This document shows positions 41,369 through 50,639 of a DNA stretch of 64,000 nt, piece after piece (position 1 is the first letter of the stretch; every line of letters starts with the position of its first letter). Source of the stretch: Septoria linicola (taxonomy: Eukaryota; Ascomycota; Dothideomycetes; Mycosphaerellales; Mycosphaerellaceae). The DNA lies in the NCBI GenBank assembly GCA_024114885.1, contig CP099418.1:434001-498000 (forward strand). Reading direction: 5' to 3'. Below the pieces are notes generated by a model that was given only the letters and a program-made list of their open reading frames with translations, ran no database searches and was not told the origin of the DNA. Position numbers and translations under genes: made by a program.

Positions 41369-43615
41369 ATGCAGTCCGAGATCCGGTCGCAGCTTCCCGA
41401 TATCGACTCGGTAGTAGTCGATTATGCTGCAGGCTATCTCAATCACGCCGCACGCCAATTCAGCGCAGAGACTGATCCCCTAGCAGAGGCAGCGGCTGTC
41501 ATCTCCCAGCTGTTGCTATCTGCATCTGGAGATCTTTCAGAGGAAAACGAAGCTTCTGTGCAAAACTTGGTACAGAGATTCGTATCGCGTTTGAACACGC
41601 AAAATGGCGTCGATGGTGAGAGGCGTCAGCAGGCGCCTTCCGCGAGGAGGCTTGATCAGACCATTCAAGTCGCCTCGCAGCGAGGCGTTTCATCCACACT
41701 CGGTCTCACCGGTGCGACTGTGGATCTAGAATCTGCAAACACTCGCAAAGTGGAATCTCGTGTAGACAAGAAGAAGCTTGAGAAAGCTGAGCGCAAGCTA
41801 CGAGCGAAGCAGGACAGGAAAGTCTTCAAGACTGTCGAATATGAAGCTTCCCGTCTGCTCGATCAGCCAGACGAGCAGCAGTCGTATGAAGAATTCTTCA
41901 TGGCTGTCAATCCTCTGCAACTGGGCTCCGATGCAGCTTCCAAGAGTAAAGATATCAAGGTTGACGGCATTGACATTTCCATTGGCGGCAAGCGTATCAT
42001 GTCAGACACTAACCTGACGCTGGCATATGGCCGCAGATATGGTCTTGTTGGACAGAACGGTATTGGTAAATCCACGCTGCTCAGAGCGCTCAGTAAGCGT
42101 GAAGTGGCTATCCCTACCCACATTTCCATTCTTCATGTCGAGCAAGAGATTACTGGCGATGACACACCTGCTCTGCAGGCAGTGCTGGACGCCGACGTGT
42201 GGCGGAAACATCTGCTCAAGGAACAAGAAAAGATAACGAAAGAGCTTGCTGAACTGGAAGCAGAGCGATCATCGATGGCAGATACGTCCACGGACGCGGC
42301 ACGTCTTGACAAGCAGCGAGAAGGCCTCGATATCACGCTCAGTGATGTACAAGGCAAGCTGGCGGAGATGGAATCTGACAAGGCAGAGCCTAGGGCTGCG
42401 AGTATCCTGGCTGGTCTGGGATTCTCTCACGAACGACAACAATTCGCTACCAAGACATTCTCTGGTGGTTGGCGTATGCGTCTTGCTTTGGCTCGAGCAC
42501 TGTTCTGCGAGCCCGATCTCCTACTTCTTGACGAGCCTTCGAACATGTTGGACGTCCCGTCCATCACCTTCTTGTCGAACTATCTGCAAGGCTATCCAAG
42601 CACAGTCCTGGTGGTTTCTCACGACCGAGCGTTCCTCAACGAAGTGGCAACAGACATCATTCACCAACACTCAGAACGTCTCGACTACTACAAGGGCGCC
42701 AACTTCGATTCTTTCTACGCCACGAAAGAAGAACGACGCAAGACAGCCCAGCGAGAGTACGAGAAGCAAATGGGCGAGCGTGCACATTTGCAAGCTTTCA
42801 TCGACAAGTTCCGCTACAATGCCGCCAAGTCTTCAGAAGCTCAATCTCGAATCAAGAAACTCGAACGCATGCCCATACTGGAAGCACCAGAGAGCGTCTA
42901 CACGGTTCACTTCAAGTTCCCAGAGGTGGAGAAACTCTCACCTCCTATCATCCAGATGACCAACGTGACATTCGGCTACAGCCCAGACAAGATCTTACTC
43001 CGCAATGTCGACCTGGACGTTCAACTCGACTCTCGAATCGGCATCGTCGGTCCCAACGGAGCAGGAAAAACCACAGCTCTCAAGCTTCTTATTGGAGCTC
43101 TGTCACCAAGTTCAGGACTCATCTCTCAAAACCCACGCTTACGAATCGGCTTCTTCGCCCAACATCATGTTGATGCACTCGACCTCAATGCCAGTGCTGT
43201 GGGCTTCATGGCTGCCAAGTATCCTGGCAAGTCCGACGAAGAATATCGTCGCCATCTCGGAGCCTTCGGTATCACTGGCATGACGGGTCTGCAAAAGATG
43301 GGTCTGCTTTCAGGAGGACAGAAGTCTCGTGTGGCTTTCGCATGCATCGGCCTGCAGAACCCTCATATCTTGGTGCTGGACGAGCCTTCCAATCATCTGG
43401 ATATCGAGGCGATGGACGCATTGAGCACGGCGCTGAATCAGTTCCAGGGTGGTGTGTTGATGGTCAGTCACGACGTGACTATGCTGCAGAATGTGTGCAC
43501 GAGTTTGTGGGTGTGTGACAACGGGACTGTGGAGCACTTTGATGGAACAGTCAAGGATTATAAGAAGAGGATCACAGCACAGGCTGGCGAGTCGGGTGTG
43601 GTTGCGCAGCACTAG
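41369..43615 (+). CDS. GCN20: ABC-F ATPase GCN20
   Basis: Soluble ABC-F protein that, with Gcn1, helps activate the eIF2-alpha kinase Gcn2 on ribosomes under amino-acid starvation. Intron-free, 748 aa, a normal length. About 195 N-terminal residues, the Gcn1-binding region, precede two nucleotide-binding domains. NBD1 has Walker A GQNGIGKST (residues 228-236), signature FSGGWRMRLALARAL and Walker B LLLLDEPSNMLD. NBD2 has GPNGAGKTT, LSGGQKSRVAFA and ILVLDEPSNHLD. The linker between them is charged (EERRKTAQREYEKQ), as in the eEF3/ABC-F group. The start ATG follows an A-rich leader and there is no alternative in-frame ATG before the conserved MQSEIRSQLP. Confidence 0.96.
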   Translation: MQSEIRSQLPDIDSVVVDYAAGYLNHAARQFSAETDPLAEAAAVISQLLLSASGDLSEENEASVQNLVQRFVSRLNTQNGVDGERRQQAPSARRLDQTIQVASQRGVSSTLGLTGATVDLESANTRKVESRVDKKKLEKAERKLRAKQDRKVFKTVEYEASRLLDQPDEQQSYEEFFMAVNPLQLGSDAASKSKDIKVDGIDISIGGKRIMSDTNLTLAYGRRYGLVGQNGIGKSTLLRALSKREVAIPTHISILHVEQEITGDDTPALQAVLDADVWRKHLLKEQEKITKELAELEAERSSMADTSTDAARLDKQREGLDITLSDVQGKLAEMESDKAEPRAASILAGLGFSHERQQFATKTFSGGWRMRLALARALFCEPDLLLLDEPSNMLDVPSITFLSNYLQGYPSTVLVVSHDRAFLNEVATDIIHQHSERLDYYKGANFDSFYATKEERRKTAQREYEKQMGERAHLQAFIDKFRYNAAKSSEAQSRIKKLERMPILEAPESVYTVHFKFPEVEKLSPPIIQMTNVTFGYSPDKILLRNVDLDVQLDSRIGIVGPNGAGKTTALKLLIGALSPSSGLISQNPRLRIGFFAQHHVDALDLNASAVGFMAAKYPGKSDEEYRRHLGAFGITGMTGLQKMGLLSGGQKSRVAFACIGLQNPHILVLDEPSNHLDIEAMDALSTALNQFQGGVLMVSHDVTMLQNVCTSLWVCDNGTVEHFDGTVKDYKKRITAQAGESGVVAQH

Positions 43616-44116
43616 ATACCACAATAGCTTTGGATCCGAAAAGAACGAGATTCTGGAGCTCTGGCAGCTCTCTTGTCTACACGCCCAAGAGAATTTGCTT
43701 ACTGGAGTATGACTAGAGAGTACCTTATGCGAGTCATCAAAGCAATTAGAGCGCATAGTCCGGCTGTGCCGTAAAATCGGCGCATGCGACCGAGAGCAAC
43801 ACCGACTCTCTTCAGATCATTGATTGCAAATGACGCACCTTCTTTGTCGCATCCACAGAGCGTAAAGTGAAGCGCGCTTCGCATGCGGTTGCATGACGCG
43901 ACATGCGGCGTGCAGCGTGCATGAGACCGAAGCGAGCGCGACACTGCGACCTCGAGTCTGATATGTTTCAGCATACCAAGACGAACATAAGCTAGCGCGG
44001 TTCTTGACCATTTGAGATGTCTGCACAACTGAGGCATCATTATCTTTTGCTCCTGGATCCGTCGCTTTGTACATTGCCTCCTGTTCCAAAGCCTAGTGGT
44101 ATCACTTAGTGGTTTA
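43616..44116. other. Intergenic, convergent 3' ends of GCN20 and the VPS9-ankyrin gene
   Basis: About 500 bp; nothing recognised in it. Confidence 0.5.
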
Positions 44117-47100
44117 TCACCCACCCCTCGCACACCTCAAAGCCCTCTTCATCCCCTCCAGCTTCGCCCGTTCTTTCACCACACACTCTCTCGCCAATCT
44201 CCTTAATGCCTCCCTTCCCATCTTGACATGCTCATCCTGCCACACTGCCAGCTCACTCGCGATAGTCTGCTGCGTATACCTCAGTTCACAACCCAAAGTC
44301 TCCAGCTCGCCTCTGGCTTTGGCAGCTTTCTCCCACGCTTCCATCGCCACAGCTTTCTTCGCATCTTCGAACAGGCCGCCGATCTTCGGAGTCCACCGAT
44401 TCGAGCGAGCAACGCTATTCTTGCTGCGATCGATGGTCCGTTGGGCTTGTTGCATGGAGCCAATAAGGTACGCGGGTCGGTTTGTAGCGTATTGGATCGC
44501 TGTGGAGGAGGAGTAGGATGCGTGGAGGCTGTAGTAGAAGCTAGTGAAGGGGTTGGCTTCGCTAGGTGCCAGCACTTTGGCGTAGCGCGTCATGGCAGTG
44601 AGGTGCCGTTCAGGCAGGAAGTTGATCGTCGAAAGTGCTGAGGATGCCAACTGTTGCGCGTCGTGAACATCGGTGAGAAGCATGCGGTGCTTATTCGTCT
44701 CGCGAATGGTCTTCTTAGTTGCAGACGTCACGCCTTTGATTTGTTCCCGAGCATGCTCGACGAAGTTCTCGACTTCATGTGTGTCTGTGATCGGCTCGAA
44801 GTCGTCCTTGACGTTGTCCACGCGCGCTTCAGCTTTGCGCTTACTACGTTCGAGTAACATGCCGGGGTCGAGCTCGGGCACCAAGAAGAACTCCCAGACA
44901 AGTTCGTGCGTGGAGAAGGTTCCATGTGCAAGCAAATTGCGGAAAAAGTGATCCATCCTTAGTTGAATATCTCTGAGGACTGCTCGGGAAGGTTTCGATG
45001 GCACCAGGAAAGGTGAGGACAGCAAGAATTGGGTCGGAACCCAGCTCGCTGGACATTCAATTGCCAGCCACTTTGACAAGTTCTCAAAGTCGGCAATAGA
45101 GCGACGGCAGGTCGTCACCGTGACCAGTCCGCTTGCGTTAGGTGCACCCGATTTGAGGACCAGACGAACTGTGGAATCCTCAACAAAGAATGATCTCACC
45201 ACAGTCGTAGTTCGCCCATCTCTTCCAGGTGGCATGGATAGCAGAGTCAGATCGTCGATGCGGTTCCGCACGTCGTCGTCCTTGGCCAGCTCTACCGCCG
45301 TCAGCCCACGAAGGTCCTTCATCGTCATGTCTACTCGAGGATCGCCAAACAGTGCCCGGACCAGGTCTATCCGGCCATACTTGCTGGCGACCATGAGTGG
45401 TGTGAAGCGCTTATCATTGGCGGCATTGACGTCCGAGTCGCAGTACCGTAGTAAGCGCAATGTCAGCCGCGTATCATTCATCACATGCAATAATGTGTTG
45501 CCTTTTGCGTCAACATGGTCGTCCAGATGCAGAGGCTCGCCATCTCCCTGCACATCCGTTGCGACCTTGATAGCCTCTTCCACCATATCATGGTATTGCT
45601 CGTGGTCGTAAGATCGACATAACGCGAATAGTGGTGTCTGCCCATTCTTGTCTTTCAACCTCCAAGGTAGCTTCTTTCCAAACCGCTTGATCAAGTGAGG
45701 TTGGTGGAAGAGGTAATGTGCAAAGCAGCGGCCTTTGTTGTCCTGCAACTCGAGGTAATGCATTAGCTCCTCTTCTGAAGCTTGAGCTTCCAGATGATCG
45801 ATGAGTACATCGGTGGTATCTCGATTGCCTGATTGAACCGCCGCACTTAACAATGTAGCACCATCATTGTTGACATCTTCGAGAACGAAATCGGCCCGGA
45901 AGTGTGCGGGCAGCCTGAGAAGAAATCTCAGAGCATCGTGCTTGCCGGCTTCCACTGCCATCATGAGAACAGAATTTCCGTCGGTGTCCTGCGTTTGTGC
46001 AAGCTTGTCCCCAGATAGATCACCGCCCGAGTTGCTGCCAAAGTCAGATTCGACACTCTTCTGCCGCGAATGCGATCGTGATGAGTATGCTGATGAGGCT
46101 GAGTGACTTCGCGGCAAAGATGCCATGGAGACATGCTTTTTCGTCTTGCGCTGCGGCAGTTCGGGTGGAGGTGTTGGCGGCCTTTGAAACGGGAAAACGT
46201 GCTGAAGGGATCCATTGACTGCAGCAAAGTCCACGATAGTGCCGTCTCGCGTCGGTCTTTGCGGTGATGCATCGTCATCCAGCGAGGTGTCAATAGTCTC
46301 ATCTTCATCATCAGATGACAGTGAAGACATCAGTGTTGGTGAGTCAGCCACCGCTGCACTATCATCGATAATGTCTTCAACCTGTAGACTGGCTGCGAGA
46401 GCCTTCACGTCGCCAGTCTTGACTGCTTGCCACAACAGTCGGTTCTTTTTGCTAGCTTTTCGTAGGGCGGTGGAGGTGCCGGACAAGTGAGCTAAAACAG
46501 CCTCCAACGTGGCCAAAGCATATCCCTGCTCGCCAGCTTCAACCTCATCGATGAAGATAAAGTAGCGCATGTATAGCAACCGCGAGTGCAGATGTCTTAC
46601 GCCGCTGCGAATAACAACGACTAGCAACATCGATACAAGAATATCGGCGTTGATGGTCAGTGGAGTAGTAGCCTCTGGAGCACTTCCTTCTTCAGACTTC
46701 GTGATCGCCTTCTGGGTGTCAAGCAGGATGTCCAGCATTTCTTCTGGACTACTCGCCACACCCATCTTTCTAAAAATCTGAATACCGTTGTTCAAGCGTG
46801 CGGCCAATGCTCTCTTTCCTTTCATTCCATCGTCAACAGGAATGCCGACTTGAGCGATATCGACATCGGCCATTTTTCTGACCTTTGACTCCAGATCGGA
46901 ATCGTCTGGTCGACGAATTGCGCATACTCGCGGAAACAAGTTCTGATCATGCACTTGTTCAGTCACATATCGCTCGATCATGCGCTCGACTGCCGGCCCA
47001 GTAAGCTCGGTGCTCGCGCCTAGAATCGACAACTGCTGCTTGTCCACATTTTGGAACAGATCGATAGCTGCAACAATAGCAGTTTCCAGAGCAGTTCGCA

Positions 47101-47950
47101 GTGTTTCCTCTTCTGGTTCTAGTTCGATGAAAGTAGGGTGTACAGTGCTCGTTCCCGACACAGAAGACCGCAGCGAAGAGACAGAGTCGCTGATCGAAGG
47201 TCTCGAAGCCTGCGAGCTGAACGAAGAGCTTCGAGACAGGGACTTGGGCCTTTGTAGTGGCGTATCGTTGGCTGCGATGAACTCTCGAATGATTCTCTCT
47301 AGCCCACTCTGCATCTGTCGCGATATCATGGGGAACTGTATTAGCAGATCTCCAAAGCCCTTGATATCCTTCTTCTTCGGTAGCGGCGGACCTGACGTGA
47401 AGTTCGACGTGCCAGAGTCACCAGAAGCCTCAGCCAGCACCTTTTTCCGCTCTACACTTGGCGCATCGCTGATCACAGCAGGTATGATCGGTGTCGGCTG
47501 ATAAGTTCCAATAAGAGGTCTCGAGATGTAGTAGACCAGCCATTGCTGGCCATCTGCAGCATCTGGATAGTAAATCGCGTCGCCGAGCAATTGTGCCTGA
47601 TTCAGCGTCTTGAAGCCCTTATTGCTGTACACAAAGCTGTCCTTGATCACCACAGTGCGACCATTGATGGTAGTGTACTGCTTCGCCTTGTTCTTGCTCT
47701 CTCGCGCACTGCCGCCGCCGCTGCTGCCTCCACTAAGCGACGGGCCTCCTCCAGGCACACGTAGGACATGGCTCGCCAGGAACTCTTCCGTCCCTGCCAG
47801 ATCAACGTATGGAGTATTCGAGTCGCGATCCTTAGCTCGAAGGAGCACTTCGGTGGTCGGGACCAGCAAGATGTGGTGGGCGATAGGCTGACATTGCGCG
47901 GGCAGTGCGCTTCGAAAGAAGGCACGCACGTAGGGATTGAGCGGGTGCAT
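44117..47950 (-). CDS. VPS9-ankyrin-PX protein, Vrl1-like endosomal Rab5 GEF
   Basis: Likely guanine-nucleotide exchange factor for Rab5-type GTPases on endosomes; yeast Vrl1 forms the VINE sorting complex with a sorting nexin. Intron-free, 1277 aa. After a conserved N-terminal segment (MHPLNPYVRAFFRSALP) comes a Ser-rich linker. A VPS9 domain covers about 320-490 and includes the typical NADILVSMLLVVVIRSG and YMRYFIFI. Ankyrin repeats cover about 660-930 (DGNSVLMMAVEAGKHDALRF, then KGNTLLHVMND and FTPLMVASKYGRIDLVRALF). A PX-like domain (about 930-1030) and a charged helical region that could be BAR-like complete the protein. The domain order matches Vrl1, whose gene is frame-disrupted in the yeast reference strain; here it is one open frame. 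Confidence 0.85.
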   Translation of the reverse strand: MHPLNPYVRAFFRSALPAQCQPIAHHILLVPTTEVLLRAKDRDSNTPYVDLAGTEEFLASHVLRVPGGGPSLSGGSSGGGSARESKNKAKQYTTINGRTVVIKDSFVYSNKGFKTLNQAQLLGDAIYYPDAADGQQWLVYYISRPLIGTYQPTPIIPAVISDAPSVERKKVLAEASGDSGTSNFTSGPPLPKKKDIKGFGDLLIQFPMISRQMQSGLERIIREFIAANDTPLQRPKSLSRSSSFSSQASRPSISDSVSSLRSSVSGTSTVHPTFIELEPEEETLRTALETAIVAAIDLFQNVDKQQLSILGASTELTGPAVERMIERYVTEQVHDQNLFPRVCAIRRPDDSDLESKVRKMADVDIAQVGIPVDDGMKGKRALAARLNNGIQIFRKMGVASSPEEMLDILLDTQKAITKSEEGSAPEATTPLTINADILVSMLLVVVIRSGVRHLHSRLLYMRYFIFIDEVEAGEQGYALATLEAVLAHLSGTSTALRKASKKNRLLWQAVKTGDVKALAASLQVEDIIDDSAAVADSPTLMSSLSSDDEDETIDTSLDDDASPQRPTRDGTIVDFAAVNGSLQHVFPFQRPPTPPPELPQRKTKKHVSMASLPRSHSASSAYSSRSHSRQKSVESDFGSNSGGDLSGDKLAQTQDTDGNSVLMMAVEAGKHDALRFLLRLPAHFRADFVLEDVNNDGATLLSAAVQSGNRDTTDVLIDHLEAQASEEELMHYLELQDNKGRCFAHYLFHQPHLIKRFGKKLPWRLKDKNGQTPLFALCRSYDHEQYHDMVEEAIKVATDVQGDGEPLHLDDHVDAKGNTLLHVMNDTRLTLRLLRYCDSDVNAANDKRFTPLMVASKYGRIDLVRALFGDPRVDMTMKDLRGLTAVELAKDDDVRNRIDDLTLLSMPPGRDGRTTTVVRSFFVEDSTVRLVLKSGAPNASGLVTVTTCRRSIADFENLSKWLAIECPASWVPTQFLLSSPFLVPSKPSRAVLRDIQLRMDHFFRNLLAHGTFSTHELVWEFFLVPELDPGMLLERSKRKAEARVDNVKDDFEPITDTHEVENFVEHAREQIKGVTSATKKTIRETNKHRMLLTDVHDAQQLASSALSTINFLPERHLTAMTRYAKVLAPSEANPFTSFYYSLHASYSSSTAIQYATNRPAYLIGSMQQAQRTIDRSKNSVARSNRWTPKIGGLFEDAKKAVAMEAWEKAAKARGELETLGCELRYTQQTIASELAVWQDEHVKMGREALRRLARECVVKERAKLEGMKRALRCARGG

Positions 47951-48323
47951 GGGACTGCGCGCTCATGCTTTCGTTGCTTTGGTCGCCGCGTGCATCAGAT
48001 CGCTGAATGAGAAGCGTGGATGAACAGATGGATGTCAATCAGAGTAGCAAGTTAGTAGACATAGCTATTCTGGGCGTACGCTAACATAGCCAAAGCTACT
48101 TTGCGAAAGATGCATGTGATAAGATCAGATAAGACAGCATGACATATGTTGGCTTGCACAAATCGGCCCTTCGCGGTAACAGATGGGTAGAATAGACAGC
48201 GAAAAAGGACGCTGAAAGTGGTTTGTGCAATCAATTCATTTCATTGCGGACCGACAGCAGAGTCGAGGTCCTTCATCATCAACATGCATGACGTGCAAAG
48301 CTACGAGTGTACAGCACTCAAAT
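47951..48323. other. Intergenic between OLA1 and the VPS9-ankyrin gene
   Basis: Both genes are on the minus strand; this holds the VPS9-ankyrin promoter and the OLA1 3' region. Nothing else seen. Confidence 0.5.
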
Positions 48324-49775
48324 CTATGCCTTGGCCGCACCGGCCTTGATGAGTAAGATGTCTCCATCCTCCACAACATAGTCTTTACCCTTGGTCATGA
48401 CTTTACCCTGTGCTTTAACAGTTGCTTCATCCTTCAGCTCCTTGAGCGTGCTGAAATTGTATACAACGGCCTGGATGAAAGTCTTCTCGAAGTCACCGTG
48501 AATGACACCTGCAGCACGAGGTGCCTTGGTGCCATTTCTTATCGTCCATTGCCGTACCTCGTCTGTGCCGGTTGTGAAGAAGGAGCCTAGGTCGAGTGCC
48601 TTGCGCATAGTTGTGATGATCTTGGGCAGTGCCGACTTAGTGCCGATCTTCTTCGCCTCTTCGTCTGCCTCTGCTTGGGTCTCAAATCGCGATAAGCGTT
48701 CCTCGAAAGACACTGAGATCGGGATGATCGGGTCGCCGGTTGCGTGCTCCTTGACCCATTCGGCAATCTTGGGCAAGTGCTTGTTCTTCTGGCGAATGTA
48801 GTCCTTCTCGCTAAGGTTGACGAGGAAGACCACGGGCTTGGCTGTCAGGAGGAACAGCGGGTTGATGGCTTCGACCTATGCAACAACCTTGTTAGCGACT
48901 GTGTTCCGACTTGCAGACCAATGACAAATTTGTGCAGGTAGGGTTTCGATCAGATCGGATATCTTAACATGATGCCTCGAAAGCGTTGGGTGAGACTTCT
49001 AAGAGCTGGGATTATAGAGACGAATCTCTGGTTCATCATGGAAAAGGGAAGGGGTGGAAAGAGATGGGAACGTACCTCCTTTGGCGTCCAGTCGCCCTTG
49101 CGAACATCTTTGCCCGCCTTGAGGTGCTCGAGTACCTTTTCGACGCATGCTTGCTCCTCTTTGAGCTTCTTCATCTCAAGAGACTGTCCGCCTCGGCGCG
49201 TCTGCTTGGTGTAGTTCTCGTATGCCTTCTCAACGAACTCAATGTCCTTGATGCGAAGCTCTTCTGCGATAATCTCGAGGTCACGAATTGGGTCTACATC
49301 TCCCTCAACGTGGATGATCTCGGCATCGTCGAAGCATCGAACCACCTGGAAGCAGGCGTCGACAGCTCGAATGTGCGACAAGAAAGCATTGCCGAGACCC
49401 GCACCAGTCGATGCGCCACGCGTGAGACCAGCGATATCGTAGACAGTCAAATCGGCAGGAACTCGCGACTTTGGCTTGTAGTGATCGCAGAGCCAGTCAT
49501 AGCGCTCGTCAGGCACGATGACACGCGCTTCTTCCGGATCAATGGTAGCATATGGAAAGTTGGCGGGGTTGCCCAATGGACATTTCGTGATTGCCTGGAA
49601 GAATGTCGATTTGCCTACGTTTGCAAGACCAACCTGGACATGTAATTAGCTTGATGTATGAGGCGCACGCGCAGAGCACGCACAATTTCGCCGTACATAC
49701 GATCCCACTCTTGAGACTGTTTCCAGGTCGTCCAAGCAGGACCTTTTCCTGCTTCACTTCCTTCTTTGGCGGCAT
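48324..49775 (-). CDS. OLA1: Obg-like ATPase 1 (YchF/OLA1)
   Basis: Cytosolic ribosome-associated P-loop ATPase of the Obg family that prefers ATP to GTP; it affects translation and stress responses. Exons 49775-49701, 49633-49076 and 48875-48324 give 394 aa, close to the human 396; the introns are 67 and 200 nt. The start MPPKKEVKQEK is the family's. P-loop GLANVGKST sits at residues 27-35, Walker B-region DIAGLTRGA follows, and the base-specificity motif is NLSEKD (NxxE, the change that favours ATP). The coiled-coil insertion (EKAYENYTKQTRRG) precedes the second intron. The C-terminal TGS domain ends DYVVEDGDILLIKAGAAKA. Confidence 0.97.
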
Positions 49776-50639
49776 CTTCTTTTTCTTGCTCGCGTAACTT
49801 CGGAGTTGTGTGTTGGCGAAGAGTGCAAAGACTCGAGGCGCTATCCGTGTGGAGCTTGCCGAAGCGATAAAAGGAGCAGGACCGGCTGCGAAGGAAGAAA
49901 CGAAGAGAGTTCGTGAAGCTACTAAAAGCGACACTTTGAAATGAGCGCGACGACTGGGTCCTGTCGTCTGGAGAGGAAGTTTTGAGGTGGTTGTGGTGAT
50001 GTTTTTCGCGAGAGTGGAGATTTTGAACGAAATTGAACAGCTGCAAGCTTTGGCGGGGGGAACGTGCACGGGTGCCTTAACATAGTTAAGGCATATGTTT
50101 TGCAATGCAGTCGAAGAAGATGATAAAGGCTGTGAAAGATTTGTCCCAAATATAACGTGGGCGGCGCAGAGGCGACCAAGCCCACTATCATGAATTGTCT
50201 ATTCTATCTGTCTCTTTGCATCGCAACTGCAAAAGGACTCGTTATACAGTACAGCATCCTCCAAGCCAGTTGAAGAATGTGCGGGAATGAGAGCTCCGAG
50301 CAAAGTGCCCATGAGTCTGAGAAGTGTTGTACATGTGAAGAGGAATCCCACAAATGAAACCAGCGCTGATCATCACGCAGCAATCCGTCTCTTGCCTTCC
50401 TTCTTTGCGAAGCATGCAGGCGAAATGTGGCTCGATGACCTGTCGACCAACCACCCGAAGACAAATGTGGCTGTCCTGGGTAGGCGCCGTGTCCAATAAA
50501 ATATGCAAAATGGGGTATAAGACTGTATTCTTTCTCAATGGTGCCATCCCATACAGCGTGCCAGCTGTGGTGCAAGAAGTGCCCTCGAAACGCCGGTTGT
50601 AAATGGACGGGTATCGTAAACGCGTAAAGGGAAAATGTT
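49776..50639. other. Intergenic, OLA1 promoter and 3' side of the phospholipase C gene
   Basis: Both neighbours are on the minus strand. It contains a perfect inverted repeat at 50073-50093, about 300 bp upstream of the OLA1 ATG. Several frames overlap the OLA1 leader without domains. Confidence 0.5.
50073..50093. repeat. Perfect 9-bp inverted repeat in the OLA1 upstream region
   Basis: The arms tgccttaac and gttaaggca flank a three-base spacer ata. This could be a symmetric binding site for a dimeric regulator or simply chance; no second copy was noticed in the window. Confidence 0.5.
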
